Source: Alphaproteobacteria bacterium (GTDB lineage Bacteria; Pseudomonadota; Alphaproteobacteria; Rs-D84). Taken from it: a stretch of 33,380 bases of DNA. Made by a program: the position numbers and the translations under genes. Shown here in pieces: positions 1-10,536 of the stretch; the first letter of the stretch is position 1, and each line of letters opens with the position of its first letter. Location: positions 1-33,380 of the forward strand of contig WRJH01000006.1 of the NCBI GenBank assembly GCA_009782315.1, in the 5' to 3' direction. The notes beneath the pieces were generated by a model, which worked only from the letters and a program-made list of their open reading frames with translations, searched no databases and was not told where the DNA came from.

Positions 1-11
1 CGCCGCCATAA

Positions 12-38
12 AAAAGGACCGGATAATTCCGGCCTTTT
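12..38. terminator. Hairpin terminator 3' of the surface-protein gene
   Basis: AAAAGGaCCGGA-TAAT-TCCGGcCTTTT inverted repeat just past the stop at 42; T/A-rich on both sides. Confidence 0.5.
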
Positions 39-41
39 ATA

Positions 42-1805
<1,764 letters not shown>

Positions 1806-1864
1806 TTATTATTTCTTGCCCGAATTAAAGCATAAAAGTGCGGTGCGATACAAGTGATTTTTGC

Positions 1865-1940
1865 AGGGGCGCTTCCTCTCCCCTTGCGGGAGAGGATAGA
1901 TATTCTTACGAGCAAAGCGAGTTAGAATGTCTTGGCGAGG
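1865..1940. repeat. Palindromic intergenic element (two adjacent hairpins)
   Basis: CCTCTCCC-TTGC..-GGGAGAGG (1875-1895) and ATTCTTAC-gagcaaagcga-GTTAGAAT (1902-1928). Confidence 0.6.
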
Positions 1941-1952
1941 GGTTCATTGCTT

Positions 1953-4520
1953 TCATTCCACCCGCGCCAAATCGTCGTACTCTTTATATTTCGCGTCGCT
2001 TGTAACGCGGTATTCGTACGGCTCGCCATCTTTTGCATACCGGCCGAACAATTCCGCGGCCTTTTGCACGGCGGCGTTAATCATTTCCGCCGCATCCGCA
2101 CCGGAATATTCAATCGGCCGGACATCCCTATTCTTTAATTGTACGAATTTCATCACGATTTCCGATGTCTTATGCCCTATGCCGTATCCGTCTTCGCTTC
2201 GCTTCGCCGCGACGTGTGCCCTATGCCTTAACATATACGCTTCCAGCGGCAATTGCGGCATATTGCCTTCGCCCAATTGTTTTTTATTCGGCGCCGCGCC
2301 GGTTTTGATATCGATGACGGTATCGCCAATAATCATATCCGCGCGCGCCCGAACCGTCCGCCCGGCTATTACGCAATCCAATGGAATCTCAACACCCGAC
2401 CCGTCATCTATGCTCTTTGCCCTATGCTCTATGCTCTGTCGCAACAAAGCTGCGACACTCGGCGCGATTTCCAAAAACCTTTTGCGCCAGAAATGAAACA
2501 GAATGGAATCCGCCGGCAATATTTCCCGCGCCCGCGCATCCAATTCGGCGACAATATCTTCTTCTCTATGCTCTATGCTCTTTGCTCTATGCTCTATTAC
2601 TTCGTGCACCAGAATGCCGAATTCCTTTGCGCCCGGCTCGCGTCCCGGGTCGTCCTTTGGCCTTAACCGCAATATATGCCGCGCATAAAAGGCGTACGGG
2701 TTGTGTATCAGCAATTCCAATTCCGTTACATAAACGTCGTCGTTTATCGCGGGCGGCCGCGGCGCCGACGTATCCAAAGGTTCGTACGGAACAGCGTCAA
2801 TCGCCCGAACCTTTTGCAACCAATCATCGTAAGGCGTAAGGCGTAAGGCGTAAGACGAATCGTCGTCTTGTGTCTTACGTCTCACGGACTCACGCATTAC
2901 GGGTCGCGCTTGCGCGACCGCTATGCGCGACAAAAACCGCGATTCCGTATTTTCGCCGCCGCCGGACATTTTCGACCGGGTCCAATAAATTTCCGGCCCG
3001 CACGACAGATTGATAAAATCCAACGCCATCAATGAAACTTTCCTCTCTGGCGGCGGCAATCCGATGCTGTCCGCAATCCGCCGCGGCAGCCACGGATTTT
3101 CATACCCCATCGCCGGAAACATTCCTTCGTTCAATCCGGTCAGAATAACAGTGTCCGCCGTCTGCATGCGCGATTCTATCGTGCCGACGATTGAAATGGT
3201 TGCGCCTTCGTTTCGCGGCGGCCTGATTGATACCCCGTTCAGGCATTCGGCAACCATGCTTCGCAAATCCCCCGGCGCCAGTTCCAAACCATGCGCGGTC
3301 AAAATATCGGATAAAATTTTCAGCGATTCAAAAACGACGACCGAATCTTCGTCGTTAAATTCCGCCGCCGCGTTTGCGACCGTATCGAACAGATTTGATT
3401 TTTTATATTCGTTGTAAAACTTGAAATCCGAATCATCATCCAGCAAGTTCAATATAAACCGGCCCAAAGCTGTCGCGCTTCCTTTTGTCCCGCCGGAAAA
3501 ATCATAATTCGCGCCGCGCCTGGATAAGGATTCGCACAATCTTTGCGCCGCCGAAATATCCGGCGACACGATTAAAACCGATGCTCCGGCGCCGGATTTT
3601 TCCATTGCGATTTCGGCGACAACTTCGGCCTCTTCCGATTCGCGCGCGCAGTCAATGCGCTGGACGTGGCTCGTGCTGGTGGCTGGCGGCTCGTGATTCG
3701 GATTGTTGGAAAACGCACCGTTCAAAAAACCTATATTGGATTCGCCGACATCTATCATATTCACTTCTTCCGGCTTGACGCCGACCCGCTCTAAAAATTT
3801 AATTTCGGAAAAGTAAGGGTCGCATACATTCTGTGCCGCAACCTTATGTCTTACATCCCCTGGAAAAATGATATATCCGTTGGCAAGCCCCGCGACACGC
3901 TCCATCAAATCGGCCGTCGCGGGAACGGACGCCGTCGACCCGCATACGATGATTCTGCCGTATTGACCCATGTTGTTTATCCATGACCGGATATCGCTGT
4001 TCCGACGCTGCGCCACTGTCTCGCGCCCAGGAAAACATAGGGGCAGAGCTTTTTGCGCCAAATCCAAAAACCGGGCTTTTTCTCTGAAATGTTCGGCGAA
4101 TTCCGGACCGACCAACACCTTCCAATCTATGTCCCGTCCCATGCCCTCGTTTTCAAGATAATCCATCATTCGGATTAAATCTTTTGCAGACGCCATGTTC
4201 GCGCCCGCGCCGTATCCGTTCGCGGCCGACAGCATTTTCGACAGAACAATTGTCCTTTCCAAACCTGACACCGTATCTGCGGCTCCGGATTCCTCATCTT
4301 CCGCGGTATCGTCCGCCGCCTCGCCCAGCGCGACCAGTTTGGGAAGTATCGCCGCACCGCCCGCGCGCCCTGCAATCATTCGTTCGACCGTCCGAACCGC
4401 GCGCCGGCTGGGCAGAAAAATTATGTCGTTTGAAAAATCGGCACCGGACAAGATGTGCCACAAAGCATCTGATAACTTTGCCGGATTGCTGGCGCAAAAT
4501 ATATTCGCTTTTCGCTTCAC
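1953..4520 (-). CDS. addB: Double-strand break repair protein AddB (alphaproteobacterial type)
   Basis: 855 aa; N-terminal IFLPSRRAVRTVERM; helicase-like middle (TVILTGLNEGMFP); C-terminal PD-(D/E)XK nuclease ADMIIGDTVIDIKTG...PQLPLEAYML; GTG start overlapping the engB stop. Confidence 0.9.
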   Translation of the reverse strand: MKRKANIFCASNPAKLSDALWHILSGADFSNDIIFLPSRRAVRTVERMIAGRAGGAAILPKLVALGEAADDTAEDEESGAADTVSGLERTIVLSKMLSAANGYGAGANMASAKDLIRMMDYLENEGMGRDIDWKVLVGPEFAEHFREKARFLDLAQKALPLCFPGRETVAQRRNSDIRSWINNMGQYGRIIVCGSTASVPATADLMERVAGLANGYIIFPGDVRHKVAAQNVCDPYFSEIKFLERVGVKPEEVNMIDVGESNIGFLNGAFSNNPNHEPPATSTSHVQRIDCARESEEAEVVAEIAMEKSGAGASVLIVSPDISAAQRLCESLSRRGANYDFSGGTKGSATALGRFILNLLDDDSDFKFYNEYKKSNLFDTVANAAAEFNDEDSVVVFESLKILSDILTAHGLELAPGDLRSMVAECLNGVSIRPPRNEGATISIVGTIESRMQTADTVILTGLNEGMFPAMGYENPWLPRRIADSIGLPPPERKVSLMALDFINLSCGPEIYWTRSKMSGGGENTESRFLSRIAVAQARPVMRESVRRKTQDDDSSYALRLTPYDDWLQKVRAIDAVPYEPLDTSAPRPPAINDDVYVTELELLIHNPYAFYARHILRLRPKDDPGREPGAKEFGILVHEVIEHRAKSIEHREEDIVAELDARAREILPADSILFHFWRKRFLEIAPSVAALLRQSIEHRAKSIDDGSGVEIPLDCVIAGRTVRARADMIIGDTVIDIKTGAAPNKKQLGEGNMPQLPLEAYMLRHRAHVAAKRSEDGYGIGHKTSEIVMKFVQLKNRDVRPIEYSGADAAEMINAAVQKAAELFGRYAKDGEPYEYRVTSDAKYKEYDDLARVE

Positions 4521-5089
4521 GCCTTACGCCCTATTATTTCATCGCGCAATTCTTCCATGCCTGTCTTTTTTTCGGCCGACGTGGCGATTACACATCCTGT
4601 CGACGCGCCGCGTTTCGCGACCACCCCTTCCGTCTGCGCCTGGCATTCCGCGGCGGCCGTCTTTGATATCTTGTCCGTCTTGGTCAATACGACCTGGTAA
4701 CGGATTGCGTTCGCGTCGCAGAAATTCATCATGTCGATATCGGAATCTTTAAGGCCGTGCCGCGAATCGACCAGTATGAACAGGCGTTCCAACCGTCCCC
4801 GCGACAACAGGTATTTTTCCAATCGCGCCGCCCATTTCGCAATATCCGTCTTTGACGCCTTTGCATATCCGTATCCCGGCAAATCGGCCAATATTATGCC
4901 GGACCAATCGAAAAGATTTATCTGTTGCGTCCGGCCGGGCGTATTAGATGTTCGCGCGGCGCGCATGCCGACCAGCGCATTAAGCAGCGAAGATTTGCCG
5001 ACATTGGACCGCCCGATAAACGCGTATTCCGGCGCGCACCCTTTCGGCAATGATTCGACGGTATCGAACGAGCCTATGAAATTAACCAT
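4517..5089 (-). CDS. engB: Ribosome biogenesis GTP-binding protein YihA/YsxC/EngB
   Basis: GRSNVGKSSLLNALVG, TPGRTQQINLF, LADLPGYGYA, LTKTDK motifs. Confidence 0.95.
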   Translation of the reverse strand: MVNFIGSFDTVESLPKGCAPEYAFIGRSNVGKSSLLNALVGMRAARTSNTPGRTQQINLFDWSGIILADLPGYGYAKASKTDIAKWAARLEKYLLSRGRLERLFILVDSRHGLKDSDIDMMNFCDANAIRYQVVLTKTDKISKTAAAECQAQTEGVVAKRGASTGCVIATSAEKKTGMEELRDEIIGRKA

Positions 5090-5894
5090 GTTTTATTACC
5101 TTTTCGTATGCTTCGGATTTGCTTAACCCCGTGCGGTTTGAAATTTCGGCCGCCGCTTCTTTGGTCTTGTGCCCGGCGGATACGATTTCATTGACAATAT
5201 CGTTGATTTCCGAATCTGACATCTTAACTTCCGGGGCGGGCTCTATCACCAGTACAATCTCCCCCCGTATGCTCTCTGCTATATGCTCTATGCTCTCCAA
5301 CAGTTCCGACGGGTATCCGATTATTGTTTCTTCGTGAATCTTTGTAATCTCGCGGACTATTGCGACGCGGCGTTCCGGACAGACGCGCGCCATCATCCCG
5401 ATTGTGTCCAGGACGCGGTTCGGCGATTCATAATATATTATGGTGTGCCGGATTTTATTGTCTTCGCGAAGATGTTTTTCATCTTTGAAAAATCCCAGAT
5501 AAGTAAACCGGTCCGTGGGAAATCCGGAAAGCACCAGCGCGGACGCGAATGCCGTCGGACCCGGCACGACGAATACCGGCGCGCCTGATTTGCGCGCCGC
5601 GCGGCAAAGGCGGAACCCCGGGTCGCTTATCCCCGGCATTCCGGAATCGGACACCAGCGCGACGGACATTCCGGATAAAATTTTTGCAACCAAATCGTCC
5701 GCCATATCCTGTTCGTTATGTTCGTGAAAGGCGACGCGCTTGGTTTTTATATCGAAATGCGCGGCCAGCTTGCCGGTGACGCGGGTATCTTCGCACGCGA
5801 TTAAATCCGCATTGCGCAAAGTTTCCGCCGCCCGCGGCGACATGTCCGAAAGGTTTCCTATGGGCGTTCCGACGATATAAAGTCCGGGCGTCAT
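5082..5894 (-). CDS. rsmI: 16S rRNA (cytidine1402-2'-O)-methyltransferase
   Basis: LYIVGTPIGNLSDMSPRAAETL, CEDTRVTGKL, SDSGMPGISDPG, VPGPTAFASALVLSGFPTDRF. Confidence 0.95.
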   Translation of the reverse strand: MTPGLYIVGTPIGNLSDMSPRAAETLRNADLIACEDTRVTGKLAAHFDIKTKRVAFHEHNEQDMADDLVAKILSGMSVALVSDSGMPGISDPGFRLCRAARKSGAPVFVVPGPTAFASALVLSGFPTDRFTYLGFFKDEKHLREDNKIRHTIIYYESPNRVLDTIGMMARVCPERRVAIVREITKIHEETIIGYPSELLESIEHIAESIRGEIVLVIEPAPEVKMSDSEINDIVNEIVSAGHKTKEAAAEISNRTGLSKSEAYEKVIKHG

Positions 5895-5956
5895 TTTTCA
5901 TTTCCCTTTATAATTTTTTTATATTATGATTTTACAATTCTTTCCGGGGGATTTCA

Positions 5957-7597
5957 ATGTTTATCAAAAATAAAATCTTTATATGCGCTCTTTTCACCAT
6001 CGTTCTGGGCGGCTGCGCCACGATTGCGAACCGCGATTGGGGCAAGGAATACGGCGAAGTTCCCGCGACCGGCGTTCCGTCCGACATAGCGCCCAGCTTT
6101 TATAATCTTGAATACGGCGAATTTGAAAACAGACCGGCGCACGCGCCCGTCATGGACGGAAACGTGAAACAGGTTTCCGTGCTTTTGCCTTTAACCGGGC
6201 CGAACGCTGGTCTTGGCGCGGGGATACGCAACGCGGTTGAAATCGCGTTTTTACAGAAACAGCCGGCGGGCGTAATCGTCACGTTTAACGACCTTTCGGG
6301 CGACAAGGCCGCCAAGACCGAAAAAATAAAAAGCGTGCTGGAACGAAATCCCGACATGATAATCGGCCCGATTTTCAGCGAAGACGTGGAAATATTACGA
6401 ACATTGAAATCCGCCGGCACGCCCGCGCTGACATTCACGTCCAGCCACAGCGTCCTGGGCGGCGGGGTGTTCACTCTGGCTTTGCTGCCGAACCAGAGCG
6501 TAGAGGCCATAATAAAATCCGGCGGCGGCGCGCCGGACGTGACCCAATTGATGATTCTTGCGCCGGATACAAAGGCGGGGCACATGCTGGCCAATACGGC
6601 GTTAGAGGCCGCGGGATTCTATAACATAGGCGTATCCGGCCTTTATTATTACAAAGAAAGCGACATGAATTCCCAGAAATCCGTCGCGGAAAAGGCGGCG
6701 TTGTGGAACGCGCGCCAACAGGCCGCGACGCGCGCCAAGGAAATCCTTTCGGACATTCTGACCAATCATGACATGGATGCTTCCGAACGCGACGACATAG
6801 AATCACAGCTGGAACTTTTAAGCAAATCCGACACCGTCGGAAGCCTGCCGTTTGATGCGGTTTTGTTTTTGGGCAACGCCGGGGATTCGCGGTCGCTTGC
6901 ATCGTTTATGCGGTATTTCGACGTGCCGGGTGCGACGGTCCGGTTTTTGGGAACAGCAATGTGGGATACGGAAGTCATGTGGGGCGATGTTACGTTCAGC
7001 GGCGCTGAATATTCCGCCCTGCCCGCGATATCCCAGGACTTTGTAAGGGTTTATTCGGACCTGCACGGCGCTATGCCGAACAGGATGAATTCTATGGGGT
7101 ACGATGCGGCCATGCTGACCATCGGCGCGCTTACCGGGAAACGCGTCCCGGCGGCGCATCTTTTGGACCCGGCCGGATATAACGGCCTTGACGGCCTGGT
7201 GCGGCTGCGCCCGAACGGAACGAACGAACGCGCTTTGCAGATTATGCGCCTGAACGCGTCCGGCGCGCCGCGGATAAAGACGCCGGCGGCGCGGAATTTC
7301 ATGACGCCGCTGTACAAGACGGAAATACCGCGCGCGGGCCGGCCCCGGGAAATAGAACCGTCCGCCGCATTCGACCCGATGGATTACATAACGCTGCCGG
7401 CGCATCTGGCCGGCCGGCATAATGCCCGGAAATCCGACGCGCCCGAAACCTATGACGCTGCGGCGAATCCTGTAATAATCATAACCGAAGAAGATTCCGA
7501 CGCGCCTGTCGAAATCGACCCGGATTTTACGCCGGTTAAAATCGACGCGGTCGACCGGCAGATGGTCGACAGCGTGACGGTCACGCAAAGACAATAA
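5957..7597 (+). CDS. Penicillin-binding protein activator / LpoA (LppC)-like lipoprotein, periplasmic-binding fold
   Basis: Lipobox IVLGGC; VSVLLPLTGPNAGLGAGIRNAVEIAF; PDMIIGPIFSEDVE. Confidence 0.8.
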   Translation: MFIKNKIFICALFTIVLGGCATIANRDWGKEYGEVPATGVPSDIAPSFYNLEYGEFENRPAHAPVMDGNVKQVSVLLPLTGPNAGLGAGIRNAVEIAFLQKQPAGVIVTFNDLSGDKAAKTEKIKSVLERNPDMIIGPIFSEDVEILRTLKSAGTPALTFTSSHSVLGGGVFTLALLPNQSVEAIIKSGGGAPDVTQLMILAPDTKAGHMLANTALEAAGFYNIGVSGLYYYKESDMNSQKSVAEKAALWNARQQAATRAKEILSDILTNHDMDASERDDIESQLELLSKSDTVGSLPFDAVLFLGNAGDSRSLASFMRYFDVPGATVRFLGTAMWDTEVMWGDVTFSGAEYSALPAISQDFVRVYSDLHGAMPNRMNSMGYDAAMLTIGALTGKRVPAAHLLDPAGYNGLDGLVRLRPNGTNERALQIMRLNASGAPRIKTPAARNFMTPLYKTEIPRAGRPREIEPSAAFDPMDYITLPAHLAGRHNARKSDAPETYDAAANPVIIITEEDSDAPVEIDPDFTPVKIDAVDRQMVDSVTVTQRQ

Positions 7598-7617
7598 AGC
7601 CGGACTTTTATTAAAAC

Positions 7618-7639
7618 GCGCCCTGTCGGGCGCATTTTT
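7618..7639 (+). terminator. Intrinsic terminator after the LpoA-like gene
   Basis: GCGCCC-TGTC-GGGCGC-ATTTTT. Confidence 0.8.
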
Positions 7640-7643
7640 CACC

Positions 7644-7672
7644 TTGCATTTTTTGTCAAAATTCAATATACT
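7644..7672 (+). promoter_or_regulatory. Sigma70-like promoter for pyrE-pyrF
   Basis: TTGCAT - 17 nt - TATACT. Confidence 0.55.
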
Positions 7673-7720
7673 TCACCCCGGGCGAGAGGGGAATAAAAAC
7701 CGAAACAAAAAGGAACGGCA

Positions 7721-8476
7721 ATGCCATACTTCACCACCATGTATTCAAAAGATGAAATAACCCGCATAAAGGGTGAATTCGTCCAGGGCCTTATCGACAG
7801 CAACATGCTTAAAATCGCGCCGTCCCCTGCGGACGAAAGCCAGTGGTTCAAACTGAAAACCCCGAAACCGGACGGCAGCCCAAACATGTCCCCGTTGTTT
7901 TGGAGCATACAAAGCATCCAGGATAATCCGGATTTGTGGGACTGCGCGGTGATTTTGCTGGGCTATACGGCCGAAGAGCTGGGACTGCAATTCGACAAAG
8001 TGGTCGGCGTCCCCGAAGGCATGACGGCAACGGCGGCGGTCGTCGGGTATGAATTGGGCAAAGGCGTCCTGACCATCAGAAAACAGGAAAAAGACCATGG
8101 CCAGGGCGGACTGCTTATCGGAAATCTGAATCCGGACGACAGGGTCCTTGTCCTTGAAGACGTGGCGACAACCGGTATGTCCATTCTGGGCGAAGCGGCG
8201 CTGAAACTGCAAAAGGTTTCGGGAAAACAAAATGTAAAGGACGCAATCGTCATGCTGGACCGCCAACAGGGCGCGGTCGACAAATTGGCCAAAGGATTTT
8301 ATGAAACCAAAGTGGACGGCCAAATGACGATAGCGAATCCGGACAATCCGCACCCGGTGCGCCTGCATTCCGTCCTTACCCAGACAGAGGCGATTCAGTA
8401 CTGGATCCCGGAATCCTCGCATCACAAGTCGATGAAGCCGGTTATCGAAAAATACCTGTCGCAAAACACGAAATAA
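7721..8476 (+). CDS. pyrE: Orotate phosphoribosyltransferase-like protein
   Basis: PRPP-binding motif VLVLEDVATTGMS; 11 nt upstream of pyrF; AAAGGAACGGCA SD region. Confidence 0.8.
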   Translation: MPYFTTMYSKDEITRIKGEFVQGLIDSNMLKIAPSPADESQWFKLKTPKPDGSPNMSPLFWSIQSIQDNPDLWDCAVILLGYTAEELGLQFDKVVGVPEGMTATAAVVGYELGKGVLTIRKQEKDHGQGGLLIGNLNPDDRVLVLEDVATTGMSILGEAALKLQKVSGKQNVKDAIVMLDRQQGAVDKLAKGFYETKVDGQMTIANPDNPHPVRLHSVLTQTEAIQYWIPESSHHKSMKPVIEKYLSQNTK

Positions 8477-8487
8477 AAGGAACGAAC

Positions 8488-9339
8488 ATGAACCCATATG
8501 AAAAAATTATAATCGCGCTGGATTATCCGTCCGCGGACAAGGCGCTGGAACTGGTGTCCCAGCTCCGGGACACGCCGGTAAAATACAAAGTCGGAAAACA
8601 GCTGTTCACGGCCGCCGGTCCCGATATCGTAAAGCGAATCCAAGACCTGGGCGGATACGTATTCCTGGACTTGAAATACAAGGACATCGGCGCGACCATG
8701 CAAGGCGCGGCAGAGTCCGCTTCCAATCTTGGCGTCGATTTGTTCAACGTGCATACCATGATTGGGTTGAACAATATGCGCTCCGCAAAGGCCGGCATAG
8801 CACAGGCGGCGAAAAAAGCGGCGAAAAAGGCGGAAGAGGAAAACAAACCAAATCTGTTCAAGGCGCCGCGCGTCATCGGCGTGACTCTGCTGACCGACCA
8901 GGACCGCAACAATCTGCGCCTGCTCGGCATCAATATGACCGTTGAAAATTATGTCATACGTCTGGGCGCGCTGGCCAAGTATGCCGGCCTTGACGGTGTT
9001 GTCTGCTCTCCGCGCGAATTGCCGGCGATGCGTTATCTGTTCGGCGAATCCGCGACATTGGTCACGCCGGGAATTCAGCCCGCGTCCATGGAACAGAACG
9101 AACAAAAACGCGTCATGACTCCGGGCGAAGCGATTGAAAACGGCGCGTCGATGATGGTCATCGGCCGCGCGATTACCAAGGTCGCCGACCCGGTCCAGGC
9201 GACGGACGACATAGCCCAGGAAATTTACGACGCTATGCCGAATTGGGGCACCAAGACATTGGACGCCAAGGGCAAGGCCAATATCGAAAAACAGCTGAAA
9301 AACCTGGCGCTGTTGATGGCAAAGTACAATCAAAAATAA
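8488..9339 (+). CDS. pyrF: Orotidine 5'-phosphate decarboxylase
   Basis: IIALDYPSADKALELV, KVGKQLFTAAG, VFLDLKYKDIGATM, LVTPGIQP, MVIGRAITK. Confidence 0.9.
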   Translation: MNPYEKIIIALDYPSADKALELVSQLRDTPVKYKVGKQLFTAAGPDIVKRIQDLGGYVFLDLKYKDIGATMQGAAESASNLGVDLFNVHTMIGLNNMRSAKAGIAQAAKKAAKKAEEENKPNLFKAPRVIGVTLLTDQDRNNLRLLGINMTVENYVIRLGALAKYAGLDGVVCSPRELPAMRYLFGESATLVTPGIQPASMEQNEQKRVMTPGEAIENGASMMVIGRAITKVADPVQATDDIAQEIYDAMPNWGTKTLDAKGKANIEKQLKNLALLMAKYNQK

Positions 9340-9343
9340 AAAG

Positions 9344-9365
9344 ACGGCCGAAAGGCCGTTTTTTT
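9344..9365 (+). terminator. Intrinsic terminator after pyrF
   Basis: ACGGCC-GAAA-GGCCGT-TTTTTT. Confidence 0.85.
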
Positions 9366-9367
9366 AT

Positions 9368-9901
9368 CTAGAAACTGTACGTCACCGTCAGTCCGGTAAA
9401 ATTATAACCTTTGTTGATATCGGTCAGGTTGCCGTTGGAAAAATGTTGGATAAAAAATTCCAGACCGAAATTGTTTTCGAATTTATATCCGATGAACGCC
9501 TTTTCGCCGAATGTAAACCAGGAATCCAGGAATTCGGTTTCTTTATCCCTTATGAATCCGCCGAATCCGGCGCCCAGATAAAAACTGTTCCATGAAAGCA
9601 GCGCGACGTCCAAAGACATTCCGCTGAACAGCCAGGTGTCGGCGGCCTCTCCGCCAGATATCCCCGTCTGAATATTTATGCGGCTGTCCCGGCGCATGAA
9701 TTCTATCGGCTGGGAATATTGCAGCATCATGATGCCGTTCAATTTCGAAGTCATGGAATTGCCCATACCCTTGCCCAGGTATACCGCGAATTGATTTATT
9801 TCGTCGCCGAACATGACGTTGGTTTTATTCGAACAGGCGCAATCCGCGAATACGGGCCGCCCAATCATGGCCAATGCGGCCGCAAACAGAATTTTTTTCA
9901 T
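9368..9901 (-). CDS. PagL-like lipid A 3-O-deacylase (acyloxyacyl hydrolase family), outer-membrane beta-barrel
   Basis: Signal peptide; GAGFGGFIRDKE; FGLEFFIQHFSNGNLTDINKGYNFTGLTVTYSF (PagL-like HxSN context, C-terminal aromatic residue). Confidence 0.7.
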   Translation of the reverse strand: MKKILFAAALAMIGRPVFADCACSNKTNVMFGDEINQFAVYLGKGMGNSMTSKLNGIMMLQYSQPIEFMRRDSRINIQTGISGGEAADTWLFSGMSLDVALLSWNSFYLGAGFGGFIRDKETEFLDSWFTFGEKAFIGYKFENNFGLEFFIQHFSNGNLTDINKGYNFTGLTVTYSF

Positions 9902-10009
9902 TTTTATATCCTTTTATATATCGGAATACTAATAGAAACGACGGCCGCGGTCAATTTTATAAAAGGTAATTATACGGATAATCGACCCGATACAAAAACT
10001 TCTGGTTTA

Positions 10010-10158
10010 ACTACCCCGGAATTTTTAAGCTCACTTCGTTCGCTAACAAATTCCGACCCTTCTGGGAAGGGTATGACTGTGCACTTTTATGCCCTTCCCA
10101 GAAGGGCCGGAAAGCTGGAAGACTGTGTAAGCAGGCGACCATAGCTTTCCGGGGTAGT
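10010..10158. repeat. Large composite palindrome between the pagL-like gene and tRNA-Tyr
   Basis: Outer arms ACTACCCCGGAA (10010-10021)/TTCCGGGGTAGT (10147-10158); inner TTCCG..CCCTTCTGGGAAGGG (10051-10071)/CCCTTCCCAGAAGGG..CGGAA (10092-10112). Confidence 0.85.
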
Positions 10159-10242
10159 CAAATACGCAGGTCTAATAAATGTATAATCACCTTATAAAAA
10201 CTTGATTTCTGTGAAAATATAGTTATAATTCGCGGGCTTAAT

Positions 10243-10328
10243 GGGCGTGCGCCGGAGTTGGAGAGCCGGGGCAGACTGTAAATCTGTTGTCTTTGACTGA
10301 GATGGTTCGATTCTATCCACGCCCACCA
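10243..10328 (+). tRNA. tRNA-Tyr (GTA)
   Basis: Acceptor GGGCGTG/CACGCCC, anticodon arm GCAGA-CTGTAAA-TCTGT, class II variable arm GTC-ttt-GAC, T-arm GATGG-TTCGATT-CTATC, encoded CCA. Confidence 0.95.
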
Positions 10329-10460
10329 CCAATTTTCCCCGAGCAAAGCGAGGAATGGAAAATTGAGTGCCACACGAAGCCCCTGTGGCACGAAGCCTTG
10401 GCGAAGTGCTATTGGCGGAGTGTGGCTTTAAAAGGCTCAAGGTTTTTACCTTGTGCCCCG

Positions 10461-10499
10461 CCAAAATTCAAACGACCCTTGCGGTCGTTTTAATTTTGG
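10461..10499 (+). terminator. Extended hairpin with CTTGC loop, terminator-like
   Basis: CCAAAATTcAAACGACC-CTTGC-GGTCGTTTtAATTTTGG. Confidence 0.7.
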
Positions 10500-10536
10500 T
10501 GAACTTGGGATAGAAATCGTGCTATAATAACCTTGT

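Noticed and set aside
2408-2600. Possible CRISPR array from clustered repeats in addB
   Set aside because: Units are 7 nt tandem repeats without spacers or cas genes.
6818-7666. 282 aa minus-strand ORF
   Set aside because: Arg-rich shadow of the LpoA-like CDS.
7745-8497. 250 aa minus-strand ORF over pyrE
   Set aside because: Antisense shadow of the PRPP-motif-bearing pyrE ORF.
8422-9333. 303 aa minus-strand ORF over pyrF
   Set aside because: Antisense shadow of a recognisable pyrF; no family motifs.
10010-10158. Assignment as 6S, SRP RNA or a cobalamin riboswitch
   Set aside because: Overall shape is suggestive, but diagnostic conserved motifs were not found by eye; needs an Rfam scan.
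10158-10493. Small ORFs (77, 90 and 68 aa) around tRNA-Tyr
   Set aside because: Overlap the tRNA and its hairpin trailer.
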